Source: Micropterix aruncella
Taxonomy: Eukaryota; Arthropoda; Insecta; Lepidoptera; Micropterigidae
Length of the DNA stretch: 64,000 bases
NCBI GenBank assembly: GCA_944548615.1
Contig: OX155960.1
Coordinates: 14,154,447 to 14,218,446 of the forward strand
Reading direction: 5' to 3'
This document shows positions 23,641 through 37,629 of the stretch, in pieces. A model generated the notes under the pieces. That model worked only from the letters and a program-made list of their open reading frames with translations. It did not search any database and was not told the origin of the DNA. Numbering within the stretch: position 1 is the first letter of the stretch; each line of letters starts with the position of its first letter. The translations under genes and the position numbers were made by a program.

Positions 23641-25099
23641 TACGGGCGTACAGGCGGCGCAGGCGGCGTTGTTTGGTGGGTAGGTACCGCTCGCAGGACG
23701 ATATTTAAATTTGTGCACTGTTTCAGAAGTTTAAAACAATGTTTCTCACCCAAATGTCCACTAATTTCAATGGTGAATGATGCAAAATGAAGCCTATTTC
23801 TTGAATAAGTTGACGATTTCGTTAGATGTAAAGATATTGTAACTTCACTACTTTTTTTTGTATTTAAAAGGAAGGAGCGACAATTTGACGTTTAAATAGC
23901 AGGAGCGTTGCCAGACCGATCCAGTAAGTTAAACGCCTTATCTGTGAGATACTTCTTTAAGGGCGGCTCTTAAACAAGCCAGGTGTTTCGGATTGTCGAT
24001 TATGATCGCTGAGTTTGTTGTAAACCGCTGAACCGGCAACATCAGCTAGCTACTCCGACATATTACCGTTTGTTACTTAACATATTGCCGTCTGTTACTT
24101 AAGCTGTGTCGATCTTAAGCTATTGATCTTTGATGTTCTATTTCTTTACTTTAGTGATATTGTAACTACATTTTGTACAAGCATGAAATAAGTAAATAAA
24201 TAAAATAAATCAATTGATATTATCCACCAAAACGGATGTATACACGAGGTTCTATAAACGCAAAATACTCCGCAGGATATTGACGATAACACAAACAAAT
24301 AAAGTGCATATTATGAGATTCCTCAAAATCGTAATTTCAGTTCTAGTGTATATCGAAAGAATGGAAAATGAACAGCCTTTAAAATGCATGCTTGATGGAT
24401 AACCTGAATAGCGTCGTAAAGCTGACAATCGAAATGGCTTCATAATGTGGTTTTAACGCTAATGGCAAGCTATAACTCTAACGATAGTTAATGCTAGTGA
24501 CAAGTTATACATTACGGCTAAATGTAAATACAACGGTAATTCTTAAATTGTACATTATTTTACATTTCTTTTGTACTCTTGCGTTTGAATTTGTATGTAC
24601 CCAATAAATAGCAATGGAACGAAATAAATGAAATAAATAACACTAGAACGAACTATAACGATAACGATGACGACGATATGGTTGATTTACTTAGACGTCT
24701 TTTCTAATATGGGCGTATCCATAATTATCGTCTGGGTCATGTCATCTCTGTGCCTTTGACCACGGTCGAAGGCCTGGGCGTAAAATCCGTTTGTTTGTCT
24801 TTGCAAAATCCTAAACCTATGTAGACATAATGGTCTAGGTCATTATATATACGGTCGCTGGAGCACTCATAATAATAATAATATCCGTAATATACCGTCA
24901 CACTGTGACGTCTGTGAATTTTATTATGCCATATTTGAATGTGATGCGTCTCCAATAGCGTATTGAATCTATATAATATGGATTTATGCGGTGGTAGAGA
25001 CGCTCCATTAAGTCCCCGGGGCGAGCCCCAACTCACCTAATGTTATGTTGCTATCAAAGCAAACCCAACCGAGACAATCTTTGCAACCACGAAGAAGGG
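23641..25099. other. Unassigned non-coding DNA
   Basis: No gene is recognised. A 22-bp direct repeat (TATTACCGTTTGTTACTTAA / TATTGCCGTCTGTTACTTAA) lies at about 24061-24102. AATAAA-rich stretches at 24186-24210 and 24603-24642 look like tails of short retroposed sequences, but I cannot define their heads. Confidence 0.45.
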
Positions 25100-25129
25100 A
25101 GATATGTCGTTAAGCATAATTGTATATAA

Positions 25130-25425
25130 GACATGGTAGCATTTGGAGGTACGACAAGCGAACTCACCACCCCTGGAAGTATTACCGATAATGGTCGTTC
25201 TGTCTCCCATGGGGTGAGCGTTAAAGACTTTGGGACGATACAAATCTACCGTTCAGCAAAGCCTCGAACCCGCCAGAGTCCAACGCCTTACGGTGAGGCA
25301 CTAAGAAGTTAGTGGGCCACCTCGCCCCCTAGCTACCAATTTAGGCAGAATATTTCCGTTTGGAATTAACCTTTAGGACGCGTCCATACTCCCGACAGGT
25401 TACGGGACCGAAGTCTTACAGTGAT
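25130..25425 (-). repeat. Dispersed tRNA-like (SINE-like) repeat, copy 1
   Basis: On the minus strand, 25330-25255 reads GGGGGCGAGGTGGCCCACTA ... GCCTCACCGTAAGGCGTTGG ... GGCGGGTTCGAGGC. This resembles a tRNA with A-box (TGGCCCACTA) and B-box (GGTTCGAGGC) promoter elements. Homologous sequence extends on both sides. Shared landmarks are GCGAACNC.NCACC, TCGTTCTGTCTCC, TTA.GGACNA, AACGC..GGCAC, GGCCNCCTNGCCCCCT, CTACCA.TTT.G and ACAGG.T.CGGGA.CGA.GTC. Copies occur at 44.04-44.5 kb, 58.69-59.07 kb (opposite strand) and 61.4-61.56 kb (part). I infer a SINE or a SINE-bearing repeat. Confidence 0.6.
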
Positions 25426-26262
<837 letters not shown>

Positions 26263-26549
26263 GCTCATAATATAGTTAACAATTCTGTAACAGATTTACG
26301 AAATATTAGATTAAAACACGATAAAAAGTTCCTTAATTTACTAAAGAACTTTCAGAAAATTTGCATTATCCCAAGTAACAATACACGAAACATTTTGAAT
26401 CCAGTTTCCATTTCAAATTACAGTCATTCCAATGTTAACAAAACAAGGAATTCAAATTCACTTCGAAATGTTATCCCAGCAGTTCACCAAGGTACTCTTT
26501 CCTCTCCGATGCACACCCTATCAGTAAACCACAAATTACTAACAATATA

Positions 26550-26804
26550 TTTCCATTAGTATCAGATTCTGTACCAATACGTGCCACATTAGTAAACCAA
26601 ATTAATAACAGTATAACACCATCAGTATCATATTCTAATAATATACAAGGTCCATCTCCTAGAGAAAAAAATGCTGTTAAAAACTTGTCATCCAAAATAA
26701 TTAACCACAATGAATATTTAGTATTAGCTAAAGGTCTAAATTTCACACCGACTCAAAATGTGAACCATTTTAGTTTTGGTAATGATGTTGTAATTTTGTC
26801 GTAA
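26550..26804 (+). pseudogene. Decayed N-terminal part of the Penelope ORF
   Basis: The frame is readable from at least about 26590 to TAA at 26802-26804: ..REKNAVKNLSSKIINHNEYLVLAKGLNFTPTQ. This is the NLS..L...E..LLAKGLNF.PT block that precedes the RT in Penelope-like proteins. Coding similarity then continues in another frame from about 26794 (CRNLRWREFWHSNQK..), so one frameshift separates it from the RT. Upstream of 26550 at least one more frame change seems needed, and no start codon can be defended. Confidence 0.7.
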
Positions 26805-28890
26805 TTTAAGATGGCGCGAATTTTGGCATTCAAATCAAAAGGATAACAATAATAATATTAAATTACACAATGCACTATCTCAATTTCGTCCACACTCTAA
26901 TAAAGAACCCCCTCCATTACCAAAAAATCATCCGGTAGAAAATTTTATTACTATTTTATTAAACAAAGTAACACAGCCATCTTTTCTAAATAGCCTCAAG
27001 CCAACATCAAACTTGTCAGTAGATGAACGTGCAGCTCTTGAGAGTCTTAGCAAGGATACCAGCATCGTCATTTTGCCGGCTGATAAAGGTTCCACTACTG
27101 TCATACTAAACAAAACTGACTATGTTACTGAAGGCTTGAGACAACTTAGAGATGAAACTTTCTATAAAAAACTATCCAGAGATCCAAACAAAAATTTTGC
27201 AGTGAAAATAAAAAAATATATTGAACAAAATAAATCAAATGAAAAATTATCAGACGAAGATGTTAAAACTTTAATTCCTGATCCTATCCGAACTCCAAAT
27301 TTTTACCTATTACCTAAAATTCACAAGCCTAATAATCCTGGACGACCGATAGTCGCAAGCTTTAACTCTCCGACAGAAAGAATTTCAGCTTTTGTAGATT
27401 ATTTTTTACAACCTTTTGTTAAAAATCTAAATTCTCATATCAAAGACAGCTATCATTTTATTGATATTTTAAATAATACTGTAATTCCAAAGTCAGACGA
27501 CCTATTATTTGTTACTATTGACGCCATATCCCTGTATACCAATATTCCTCATAATTTAGGATTGGAAGCCATTTCTTATTTTCTTGATGAGAGACCTCAT
27601 CCTCAAATACCTTCTACAGATTTTCTTTGCAAATTAGCCGAGTTTGTCTTAACGTGTAATGCTTTTTCCTTTGAAGATGAATTTTATCTTCAAATTAAAG
27701 GGACTGCTATGGGAACTCGAATGGCTCCTTCATATGCCAACCTTTTCATGGTATTATTCGAGCAAAATTTTCTTCAAACGCAAAATTTAAAACCCATATT
27801 ATGGTATAGATTTATTGACGACATAGTAATGATTTGGCCACACGGACAAACTACTCTAACAACCTTTCTTGACGACTTAAATAATTTTGGCCCTTTGAAT
27901 TTCACTCATACCATTTCTAAATCACAAATTACTTTCTTAGATGTTGATTTAACAATTTCCGAAGGTAAAATTAAAACCGCGATTCATATAAAACCTACAA
28001 ATAAAGAACAGTATTTACACTTTGATAGCTGTCATCCATTTCACACCAAGAGATCCATTCCCTATTCAATGTCCATTCGCGGACACCGTTTAGTTAACAA
28101 CAAAGAAAATTTAGATAAATATCTCAATAATCTAAAGCAATCTCTTCTTGAAAGAAAATACCCTGCTCCTCTATTGGATAAACATATTCTAAACTCTGAA
28201 GTAAAATATATACCAAAACCTAAAATTACTTCAAATAAAAATAAAAATAATAATAATAATAAAATCTTCCTTAGCACCACTTATTTTCCTGGTGCTGAGA
28301 AACTGCGAGATATATTATCAGATTTATTCCCCATCATTTCTAATGATGCATCCACTAAGGATCTCTTAGATTCACCGCCAATTTTATCTTTCCGCAGACC
28401 ACCTAATATTAGATCAATATTAAACAAAACAAAAAATAATCAAAATTTCTCTATTGGTAATAATACTTTTGGCCTTCAACCTTGCGGTCGTCCACGTTGT
28501 AAAACTTGTCCTTTGTTAGATCTAAGTCCTTTTTTTACCAGTCCAAATACTACTAATAGTTACAGGGTTCCCTTTCATTGCAGTTGTATTTCAAAAAATA
28601 TAGTATATCAACTTCTGTGCAGGACTTGTGATGCCTTTTATATCGGTGAAACAACAACACCACTTAATATTAGACTAAATAATCATAGGGCTAGTGTAGG
28701 AAATGAAAGCCAACTCCCAATATCTTTACATGCCAGGGCGCATAATTTATCTTTTGATCAATGTTTTAAAGTTAAAATAATAAAATGCCTGGGTGATAAT
28801 GCAAAGGAAAGGGACGTCAAATCTTGGGAATTAGCTTATATTTATATTTTAGGCGCTTGCAAAGGTTCCGGTCTCAATAGGCAAAATTAA
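26794..28890 (+). CDS. Penelope-type reverse transcriptase / GIY-YIG endonuclease (start missing)
   Basis: The frame is open from about 26794 to TAA at 28888-28890; the first alternative start (TTG) is only at 27013. Residues are numbered from 27013. Motifs are ADKGSTTVILN, LPKIHKPNNPGRPIVAS, TIDAISLYTNIPH (motif A, catalytic D170), KGTAMGTRMAPSYANLFM, YRFIDDIVMIW (motif C, FIDD at 267-270) and TFLDVDL. All are typical of the Penelope RT. After a variable linker comes CGRPRCKTCPLL, then YQLLCRTCDAFYIGETT (YIG at 543-545), R..NHR, and the glutamate in WELAYI, which together make the GIY-YIG nuclease core. Catalytic residues of both domains look intact. Upstream frame breaks make the element as a whole probably non-autonomous. 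Confidence 0.9.
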   Translation, partial: FCRNLRWREFWHSNQKDNNNNIKLHNALSQFRPHSNKEPPPLPKNHPVENFITILLNKVTQPSFLNSLKPTSNLSVDERAALESLSKDTSIVILPADKGSTTVILNKTDYVTEGLRQLRDETFYKKLSRDPNKNFAVKIKKYIEQNKSNEKLSDEDVKTLIPDPIRTPNFYLLPKIHKPNNPGRPIVASFNSPTERISAFVDYFLQPFVKNLNSHIKDSYHFIDILNNTVIPKSDDLLFVTIDAISLYTNIPHNLGLEAISYFLDERPHPQIPSTDFLCKLAEFVLTCNAFSFEDEFYLQIKGTAMGTRMAPSYANLFMVLFEQNFLQTQNLKPILWYRFIDDIVMIWPHGQTTLTTFLDDLNNFGPLNFTHTISKSQITFLDVDLTISEGKIKTAIHIKPTNKEQYLHFDSCHPFHTKRSIPYSMSIRGHRLVNNKENLDKYLNNLKQSLLERKYPAPLLDKHILNSEVKYIPKPKITSNKNKNNNNNKIFLSTTYFPGAEKLRDILSDLFPIISNDASTKDLLDSPPILSFRRPPNIRSILNKTKNNQNFSIGNNTFGLQPCGRPRCKTCPLLDLSPFFTSPNTTNSYRVPFHCSCISKNIVYQLLCRTCDAFYIGETTTPLNIRLNNHRASVGNESQLPISLHARAHNLSFDQCFKVKIIKCLGDNAKERDVKSWELAYIYILGACKGSGLNRQN

Positions 28891-29073
28891 TAAGGTTTAT
28901 CATATTATCATAATCATCAAATGCTTTTTATTTTAATTTATAATCATTCATTTAAAATAACGTTTTGCACGGTTGGTTATGGTACCTTAACTAAATCGTG
29001 TAAAATATTATTAATCCATTTCTTTTTGTTCGATTCCTTGAATTTAAATTTTCAACGAATTGTTCGATTTCAG

Positions 29074-29123
29074 AAATGTCACATATCTTGACGACGGCTG
29101 AGCCGAAATATTGATATACATTT
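29074..29123 (+). ncRNA. Candidate degenerate hammerhead-like motif 3' of the Penelope ORF
   Basis: The outer stem AAATGT(CAC)ATATC (29074-29087) pairs fully with GATATACATTT (29113-29123), with only CAC bulged. Inside it are TTGACGA (29088-29094), a hairpin CGGC-TGA-GCCG (29095-29105), then AAATATT. Compared with the hammerhead core (CUGANGA, stem II, GAAA, short stem III, UH, stem I), everything but the C of CUGANGA is present in order. That C is a T or is taken into stem I. Penelope elements are known carriers of minimal hammerheads. This one is probably weakened or dead. Confidence 0.4.
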
Positions 29124-29373
29124 TATAACAATCATTAATATTTAAGAAACACTAATCGCCTATTATTTTCCAGCATTCATTCTCGTCTCGCATTGTTGTG
29201 TTGCCGCTACCATTTTAATCAAGTTCCAATACACAGCAGGAAACACCTAGCAAGCGCTGAAGGAAGAGAAGAATAAGGCGTGGAGTCACTCCTGGTCACC
29301 ACAGACCAGATAAGTGCCCTTTCATTATTTTATCATTTCATTTATTTAGTAATAAACATAATTTCAATTTGAA

Positions 29374-29376
<3 letters not shown>

Positions 29377-29418
<42 letters not shown>
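29377..29418. repeat. (TA)n microsatellite between Penelope element and palindromic array
   Basis: About 20 TA units separate the Penelope block from the 557-bp-unit array. Confidence 0.95.
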
Positions 29419-32537
<3,119 letters not shown>

Positions 32538-32539
32538 AT

Positions 32540-32547
32540 TGGCGCCC
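32540..32547 (+). promoter_or_regulatory. Primer-binding site (TGGCGCCC)
   Basis: Two bases after the LTR end the sequence reads TGGCGCCCAGC. The first eight bases match the complement of a tRNA 3' end of the lysine type (..GGGCGCCA). Beyond that the match is unclear, so the primer tRNA is tentative. Confidence 0.65.
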
Positions 32548-32947
32548 AGCATAATTATCTAAGTATTGGATTATACTAAATCGTAAATCTAAATTAAAAA
32601 ACCATAAAAAATTAAAAATTCAAATTTCTATTAAAATACTACCCTAATACTACTTAAACACCAAAATTATACTACTTAATGCTACATCTAGTTATTACTA
32701 ATAGCTGCTAAAAAAACTACTAAGCATACTACGCTAAAATACTAAGTAAATTCTACAATAAAACTTCAACAAATTCAAACTTTTTATTAAAATCTTAAAA
32801 TTAATAGCACGTGGAAGCACTTCCTAATTTTTCCTTTCAGATCTGTCGCAAGCCGGTGGGTAAGTCACTCATTGTTCAAGCTATTTCTTTTCGGTCGGAC
32901 GAAGTAGGATTTATCATATTCTAATATTTAACAACAGCTAAATCAAT
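32548..32947 (+). other. gypsy untranslated leader
   Basis: A/T-rich and non-coding. It runs from the PBS to the gag ATG at 32948 and would hold packaging/dimerisation signals by analogy. I see none by eye. Confidence 0.6.
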
Positions 32948-34354
32948 ATGGCTATCAAATATAAATTATTGCGTAAAGCGGAGCTCGAATTCGAAATATT
33001 AATTAGAAACGGTAAACTGGCTGAAAAGGTGGAAGAAAATAGAGTAATTTTGCGGGATCTGTTGGACAAAGAACCGGTTAAATCAATTTTATATAATGAA
33101 GAGTCGAAAAATGATATAATAAATTCATTATCGCGGCTTAAATCCGACATAAAATTATTAAAATCGAACACGGAGCAAGTCAATACTGAAATATTCCAGG
33201 AAAACTTCAATTCGTTATGCCGTAGATTCAAAATGAGTTTGAATATGCCGAAAGAGCTATCGCTCCTTTGGGAATACATAGAAGACTCGTGGCAGGAGTT
33301 GTCAGAACCTAAATCGGGAGTATCGACACCCCTTTGTCATACAGCGCTCACACAAACAGTACCGTCAAGCGATGACGATGAGTCAAAACATATTACAATA
33401 AATACAGTAGATACAAAATTAACATCAGCATTAATGGTAGAGAATACAAATAATCCATTGCATAATAATATTGCGACCATTAAAGGGGTCGACATTTCAA
33501 AGCTCCGTTTGTCGTACGATGGTAGCAGCTGTGTCTTCGAATTCCTGGAGAGAATCGGTGAGTTAGCATCTAGTAGAATGATCGCAGAGACTTCATTATT
33601 GCGGGGGTTGCCGGAACTCTTGAATGGGCCCGCGTTACTGTGGTATCGTCAGGTGCGAGACTCTTTAATCTCATGGGATCAGTTTCAACAGCTGCTGAAA
33701 CAAAAATTTCAGCCTGAAGATTACCAATTCAGGTTATCTAAACAAATATATGTTAGGACGCAAGGTAAAAACGAAACCGTTGCAGACTACTTCTACTTAA
33801 TGCACACCTTATTCAATCGTCTGGCTAGGCCCATGTCTGAAGATCAACGACTTGAAATACTGCTGCGTAACGTTCGGCCAGTGTATTCGAATCAGTTCGG
33901 GTTGAACGACCTGGATTCCGTCTCAAAGCTGCAAACTTTCTGTGAGCGTTTGGAGAAGAACCATCTCCGTTCAAAGTTCTTTGCAGAAACACCGGCGGAT
34001 TTCTTGTCGACGGGTTCTAAACACTCCGTGGTCGGGGAGAGAGTCGCAGACAGGCCAAGGGTAGATAGTCGGTTAGATCATCCTGAAAAAAGGGATAACG
34101 TTAATAATCGGTCGCGAGTTTACGCGGTAAAGTCGTTTGGCAGGAGGCAAACCTGTTTAAGGTGCGAAACGAATGATCATCAATACTGGCATTGTCCGCG
34201 CAAGGAGGAAATATTTTGTTTTAGATGTAAAGCGCCCGGACAAAGAATTCCAACCTGCAGTAACTGCAAGAATAAAGATGCAGTAAATAGCCATAATCAG
34301 GATAGGTCAGGAACTCCTACGAATTATCGTAGTGATCAAAACCAAAAAAACTAG
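32948..34354 (+). CDS. gag: gypsy Gag polyprotein
   Basis: 468 residues starting at ATG 32948, the first in-frame ATG after the leader. The first 100 or so residues are charged and helical. The retrotransposon capsid-type domain lies at about 170-340: a conserved region with LLRGLPELLNGPALLWY, then WDQFQQLLKQKFQP, ETVADYFYLMHTLFNRL and ILLRNVRP. Two zinc knuckles follow: CLRCETNDHQYWHC (403-416, C-x2-C-x4-H-x4-C) and CFRCKAPGQRIPTC (424-437), in which the histidine is replaced by glutamine. The role is to form the virus-like particle and bind element RNA. The reading frame ends at TAG 34352-34354 directly after a slippery heptamer. The gene is open and appears functional apart from the altered second knuckle. 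Confidence 0.92.
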   Translation: MAIKYKLLRKAELEFEILIRNGKLAEKVEENRVILRDLLDKEPVKSILYNEESKNDIINSLSRLKSDIKLLKSNTEQVNTEIFQENFNSLCRRFKMSLNMPKELSLLWEYIEDSWQELSEPKSGVSTPLCHTALTQTVPSSDDDESKHITINTVDTKLTSALMVENTNNPLHNNIATIKGVDISKLRLSYDGSSCVFEFLERIGELASSRMIAETSLLRGLPELLNGPALLWYRQVRDSLISWDQFQQLLKQKFQPEDYQFRLSKQIYVRTQGKNETVADYFYLMHTLFNRLARPMSEDQRLEILLRNVRPVYSNQFGLNDLDSVSKLQTFCERLEKNHLRSKFFAETPADFLSTGSKHSVVGERVADRPRVDSRLDHPEKRDNVNNRSRVYAVKSFGRRQTCLRCETNDHQYWHCPRKEEIFCFRCKAPGQRIPTCSNCKNKDAVNSHNQDRSGTPTNYRSDQNQKN

Positions 34355-37300
34355 ACATAGGCACTACTAGCAATCAGGTTCACGGGAGGCAGATTTGGTC
34401 ACGAAACGTCAATAGCAAGACGTATAAGAGTGACGGATCAATAGATCTTCCTACGGAGCTCCAGAAATCGATAATTCAAATAAATTGCTCTCAAACCGTT
34501 AGTAGCGCCGAAAAATTATTATATTTAGAAGTATGTTTTGGAAAAGTTTCATTAAAAGGTTTGTTAGATTCTGGTTCCACTTTAAGTATAATAGGATCGG
34601 AAGCCCATATTCAAATAATTAATCAAGGATTCAAAATAGAGCCTTGTAAACCCTTTTTTGTGACGTCTGCAAATGGAGTTAAATCTTTTTGTAGCGGTGC
34701 ACTAAGACTACCAGTAACAATTAAAGGTGTTACGATAGTGTGTATATTTTACATTATTCCAGCCATAAATATACCATTGATTTTAGGTATAGATGTCTGG
34801 GAAAAATTTGGCCTAATTCCTAATGATATGCAATTTTTAAGAACTTGTAATACTTCGGAGATCAATACTTGTCGTTTAATCGAACCTATAATTACCGATT
34901 ATGAGTATTTAAGTGTAGAACAACGGCTTATTGCCGATAATATCATTCAGCAATATCAGGATATTTCTAGTGAGAAGATTGGGTTAGGAAAGACATCTCT
35001 GATTGAACATGTGATAGATACCGGAGACGCGTTGCCAATTAAACAACGATATTACCGGCTTTCACCATCGAAATTGGAAGCATTAAATAACGAAGTGGAT
35101 AGGATGCTGAGTTTAGGCGTCATTGAGCCAGCAATAAGCCCCTGGAATAATCCTGTGCTAATGGTTCCGAAATCTGATGGATCTTATCGTTTCTGTCTTG
35201 ACTCGCGAAAATTAAACGCGGTAACAAAAAAATATGCGTACGGTCTGCCATATATCACAGATATATTGGACAGCCTGGGAGATTCCAGGTACCTCAGCTC
35301 AATCGACCTTAGTTCTGCATTTTGGCAAATCCCAATTTCACCAGAATCAAGGCCAAAGACAGCGTTCACAGTACCATTCCGGAACTCGTTTCAATTTTCT
35401 AAAACCGCGTTCGGGGTTTCCAACGGCAGCGGGATTCTTCAATCCCTCATGGACTCGCTGTTTGGTTCCGGATTTGAGAGACGCGTGTTCGTATATTTAG
35501 ACGACATTATCATTACAGGAACCTCATTTGACGAACATGCATCGCTGTTAACTCGAGTGCTAGAACGGTTAAAGTACGCTAATCTATCAATAAATTTTGA
35601 AAAATGTAAATTCTTTAGGTCAGAACTCAGTTATCTCGGCCATGTCGTTGATCGTTTCGGATTGAGAGTCAATCCAGACAAAGTTGCCGCAATTACTGCG
35701 TTTCCGACTCCAAAATCTAAAAAGGAGTTGCGTAGATTTCTCGGAATGGCCAGCTGGTATAGGCGATTCATTGAGGGATTCGCCACAACAGCTGCCCCGT
35801 TAAATCAATTGACGTCCACAAAACCTGGTTCACCGAAATTTTCCTGGAATCCCGTAGCTGAAGCCGCTTTTAATAAATTAAAAGCAGCAATATCATCAGC
35901 ACCGGTCCTGGCGTGTCCTAACTACAACCTGCCGTTCAGAGTATACGCGGACGCCTCGGCTTACGGGACAGGCGCTGTTTTGACGCAGGGCAACGGCGAA
36001 GAGGAAAGGCCGGTGGCATTTTCAAGTCGGACCCTAACAGCGGCTGAGAGACATTACTCAGCGGTGGAACGAGAGGCCCTCGCAGTTTTACACGCCGTTG
36101 AACAGTGGAGGTGCTATTTAGAAGGCACAGCATTATTTGAAATTCATACAGACAGCGCAGCCTTAAAATGGTTTCTGTCGATCGATTCGCCTACAGGTCG
36201 GTTGGCTCGATGGGGGGTTCGTCTCTCTCCGTACAATTTCCGTATAGTCCATCGGAAAGGGAGTGAGCAGAAGGTCCCAGACGCGTTATCTCGAGCTCCA
36301 CTCGTAGCAAGTGTCAGCGTTTCTGAAACAGAGGATACCTGGTTCAAGAAGCAATACCTAGGTGTGGCAAATAATCCGATCGCTCATCCTAATTGGACGA
36401 TTAAAAATGGCAAACTTTACCGATATAGTAAAGCAGACGGGGAAGTTGATCCAGAATTTCAGTGGAAGGAGGTCGTCATGTTAGAAGATCAAACCCGGTT
36501 GTTTAAAGAGTACCATGATAATCCAACTGCCGGTCATCTCGGGGTCTACAAAACATATAACCGATTGAGGCAACATTACTATTGGCCAGGGTTGTATCAA
36601 ACGGTCGTCAAATATGTAGCAAATTGCAATACCTGCATGGCCACTAAACATGTAACAACAAGTCCATTGGGCACTATGAACTCACCCAAAAAGTGTAGTC
36701 GCCCGTTCGAATATATTGCCTTGGATATTCATGGCCCCATGGTGTCATCAAGCAAAGGAAACCGTTATATTTTGCTAATAACATGTTGTTTTAGCAAGTA
36801 TACCATTATAATTCCATTGAAAGAGGCATCGTCGAGCAAAATGATTCCTTTAATTAAAGAGAAGGTGTTTTTAATTCACGGTGTCCCCAGGGTAATCCTA
36901 ACCGATAACGGTAAACCATTTATTTCTAAAGAAATGAAGAAATTTTTTGAGGAGCATAAAATTCCCCAAATATTTAACACCCCATTTTATACCCCTCAAA
37001 TCAACCCCGTAGAAAGGTACAATCGTACTCTAAGTACCATGCTATGCGCTTACGTGGGTAGATATCATAAATCCTGGGACATACATTTACCTGAGTTCCA
37101 GTATGCGTTGAATTCTGCCAAATCCGAGTCTAGTCGTTTCAGTCCGAACTTTTTAGTTTTCGGTCGGGAACTGGTAACATCCGGCGAGGTTTATTCCGCA
37201 ATGACGGCAGCGGAAACGCAAGCTGTCCTCATGTCACCGGAAGAAGACGATCGAATTGACAGATTGGGTCAGCTGGAAAACATTTTTCAAATGGTTAAGG

Positions 37301-37629
37301 CCAATTTGCAGAAGCAACATGAGAGGAATAAGCACTCTTACAATAAGGGTCGCCGTACTCCGGTTCTGCAAAAGGGCGATGTTATTTGGAAAAAGACGCG
37401 TTTCCTTTCTAATAAAGGGAATAATTTCTCGGCTAAACTCGCCCCAAACTTCGAAGAGTTCCGCGTAAAGGAAAAGTTATCCGACAACGTCTATATATTG
37501 GAGACGTTGGCGGGGAAAGAAGTGGCAGGTACACATCATGCCAAAGATTTTAAAATCCCTGGAAATCTAACTCTGGATCCCCAAAAGTCTCCAGGTATTC
37601 AGATTCAGGATCCCGATCCATCGCAGTAA
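34336..37629 (+). CDS. pol: gypsy Pol polyprotein (PR-RT-RNaseH-IN)
   Basis: The frame is open from 34336, in the -1 frame of gag, to TAA at 37627-37629; there is no ATG of its own near the start, as expected for a frameshift product. Residues are numbered from 34561. Protease: LDSGSTLSIIG (aspartate 3) and LILGIDVW. RT: VPKSDGSYRFCLDSRKLN, SSIDLSSAFWQI and VYLDDIIITG (YLDD at 35494-35505). RNase H: VYADASAYGTGAV, ERHYSAVEREALA and HTDSAA. Integrase: HDNPTAGHLG..CNTC zinc finger; D722, D782 and E818 give DD35E. A C-terminal block KLAPNFEEFRV resembles GPY/F. The RT motif-B region reads FGVSNGSGILQSLMD where NAPATFQ-like residues are usual, a possible local lesion. Confidence 0.93.
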   Translation, partial: SKPKKLDIGTTSNQVHGRQIWSRNVNSKTYKSDGSIDLPTELQKSIIQINCSQTVSSAEKLLYLEVCFGKVSLKGLLDSGSTLSIIGSEAHIQIINQGFKIEPCKPFFVTSANGVKSFCSGALRLPVTIKGVTIVCIFYIIPAINIPLILGIDVWEKFGLIPNDMQFLRTCNTSEINTCRLIEPIITDYEYLSVEQRLIADNIIQQYQDISSEKIGLGKTSLIEHVIDTGDALPIKQRYYRLSPSKLEALNNEVDRMLSLGVIEPAISPWNNPVLMVPKSDGSYRFCLDSRKLNAVTKKYAYGLPYITDILDSLGDSRYLSSIDLSSAFWQIPISPESRPKTAFTVPFRNSFQFSKTAFGVSNGSGILQSLMDSLFGSGFERRVFVYLDDIIITGTSFDEHASLLTRVLERLKYANLSINFEKCKFFRSELSYLGHVVDRFGLRVNPDKVAAITAFPTPKSKKELRRFLGMASWYRRFIEGFATTAAPLNQLTSTKPGSPKFSWNPVAEAAFNKLKAAISSAPVLACPNYNLPFRVYADASAYGTGAVLTQGNGEEERPVAFSSRTLTAAERHYSAVEREALAVLHAVEQWRCYLEGTALFEIHTDSAALKWFLSIDSPTGRLARWGVRLSPYNFRIVHRKGSEQKVPDALSRAPLVASVSVSETEDTWFKKQYLGVANNPIAHPNWTIKNGKLYRYSKADGEVDPEFQWKEVVMLEDQTRLFKEYHDNPTAGHLGVYKTYNRLRQHYYWPGLYQTVVKYVANCNTCMATKHVTTSPLGTMNSPKKCSRPFEYIALDIHGPMVSSSKGNRYILLITCCFSKYTIIIPLKEASSSKMIPLIKEKVFLIHGVPRVILTDNGKPFISKEMKKFFEEHKIPQIFNTPFYTPQINPVERYNRTLSTMLCAYVGRYHKSWDIHLPEFQYALNSAKSESSRFSPNFLVFGRELVTSGEVYSAMTAAETQAVLMSPEEDDRIDRLGQLENIFQMVKANLQKQHERNKHSYNKGRRTPVLQKGDVIWKKTRFLSNKGNNFSAKLAPNFEEFRVKEKLSDNVYILETLAGKEVAGTHHAKDFKIPGNLTLDPQKSPGIQIQDPDPSQ
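34345..34351 (+). other. gag-pol -1 ribosomal frameshift site (A AAA AAC)
   Basis: In the gag frame the codons are CAA-AAA-AAC-TAG. The heptamer A_AAA_AAC is a canonical X_XXY_YYZ slippery site, placed immediately before the gag stop. The pol frame (-1 relative to gag) is open from 34336, so slippage here would join gag to pol. I did not fold the downstream RNA for a stimulatory structure. Confidence 0.85.

Noticed and set aside
24186..24642. Two AAATAA-rich tracts as SINE tails
   Set aside because: No defined head, target duplication or second copy could be found in the window, so I list them only as a remark.
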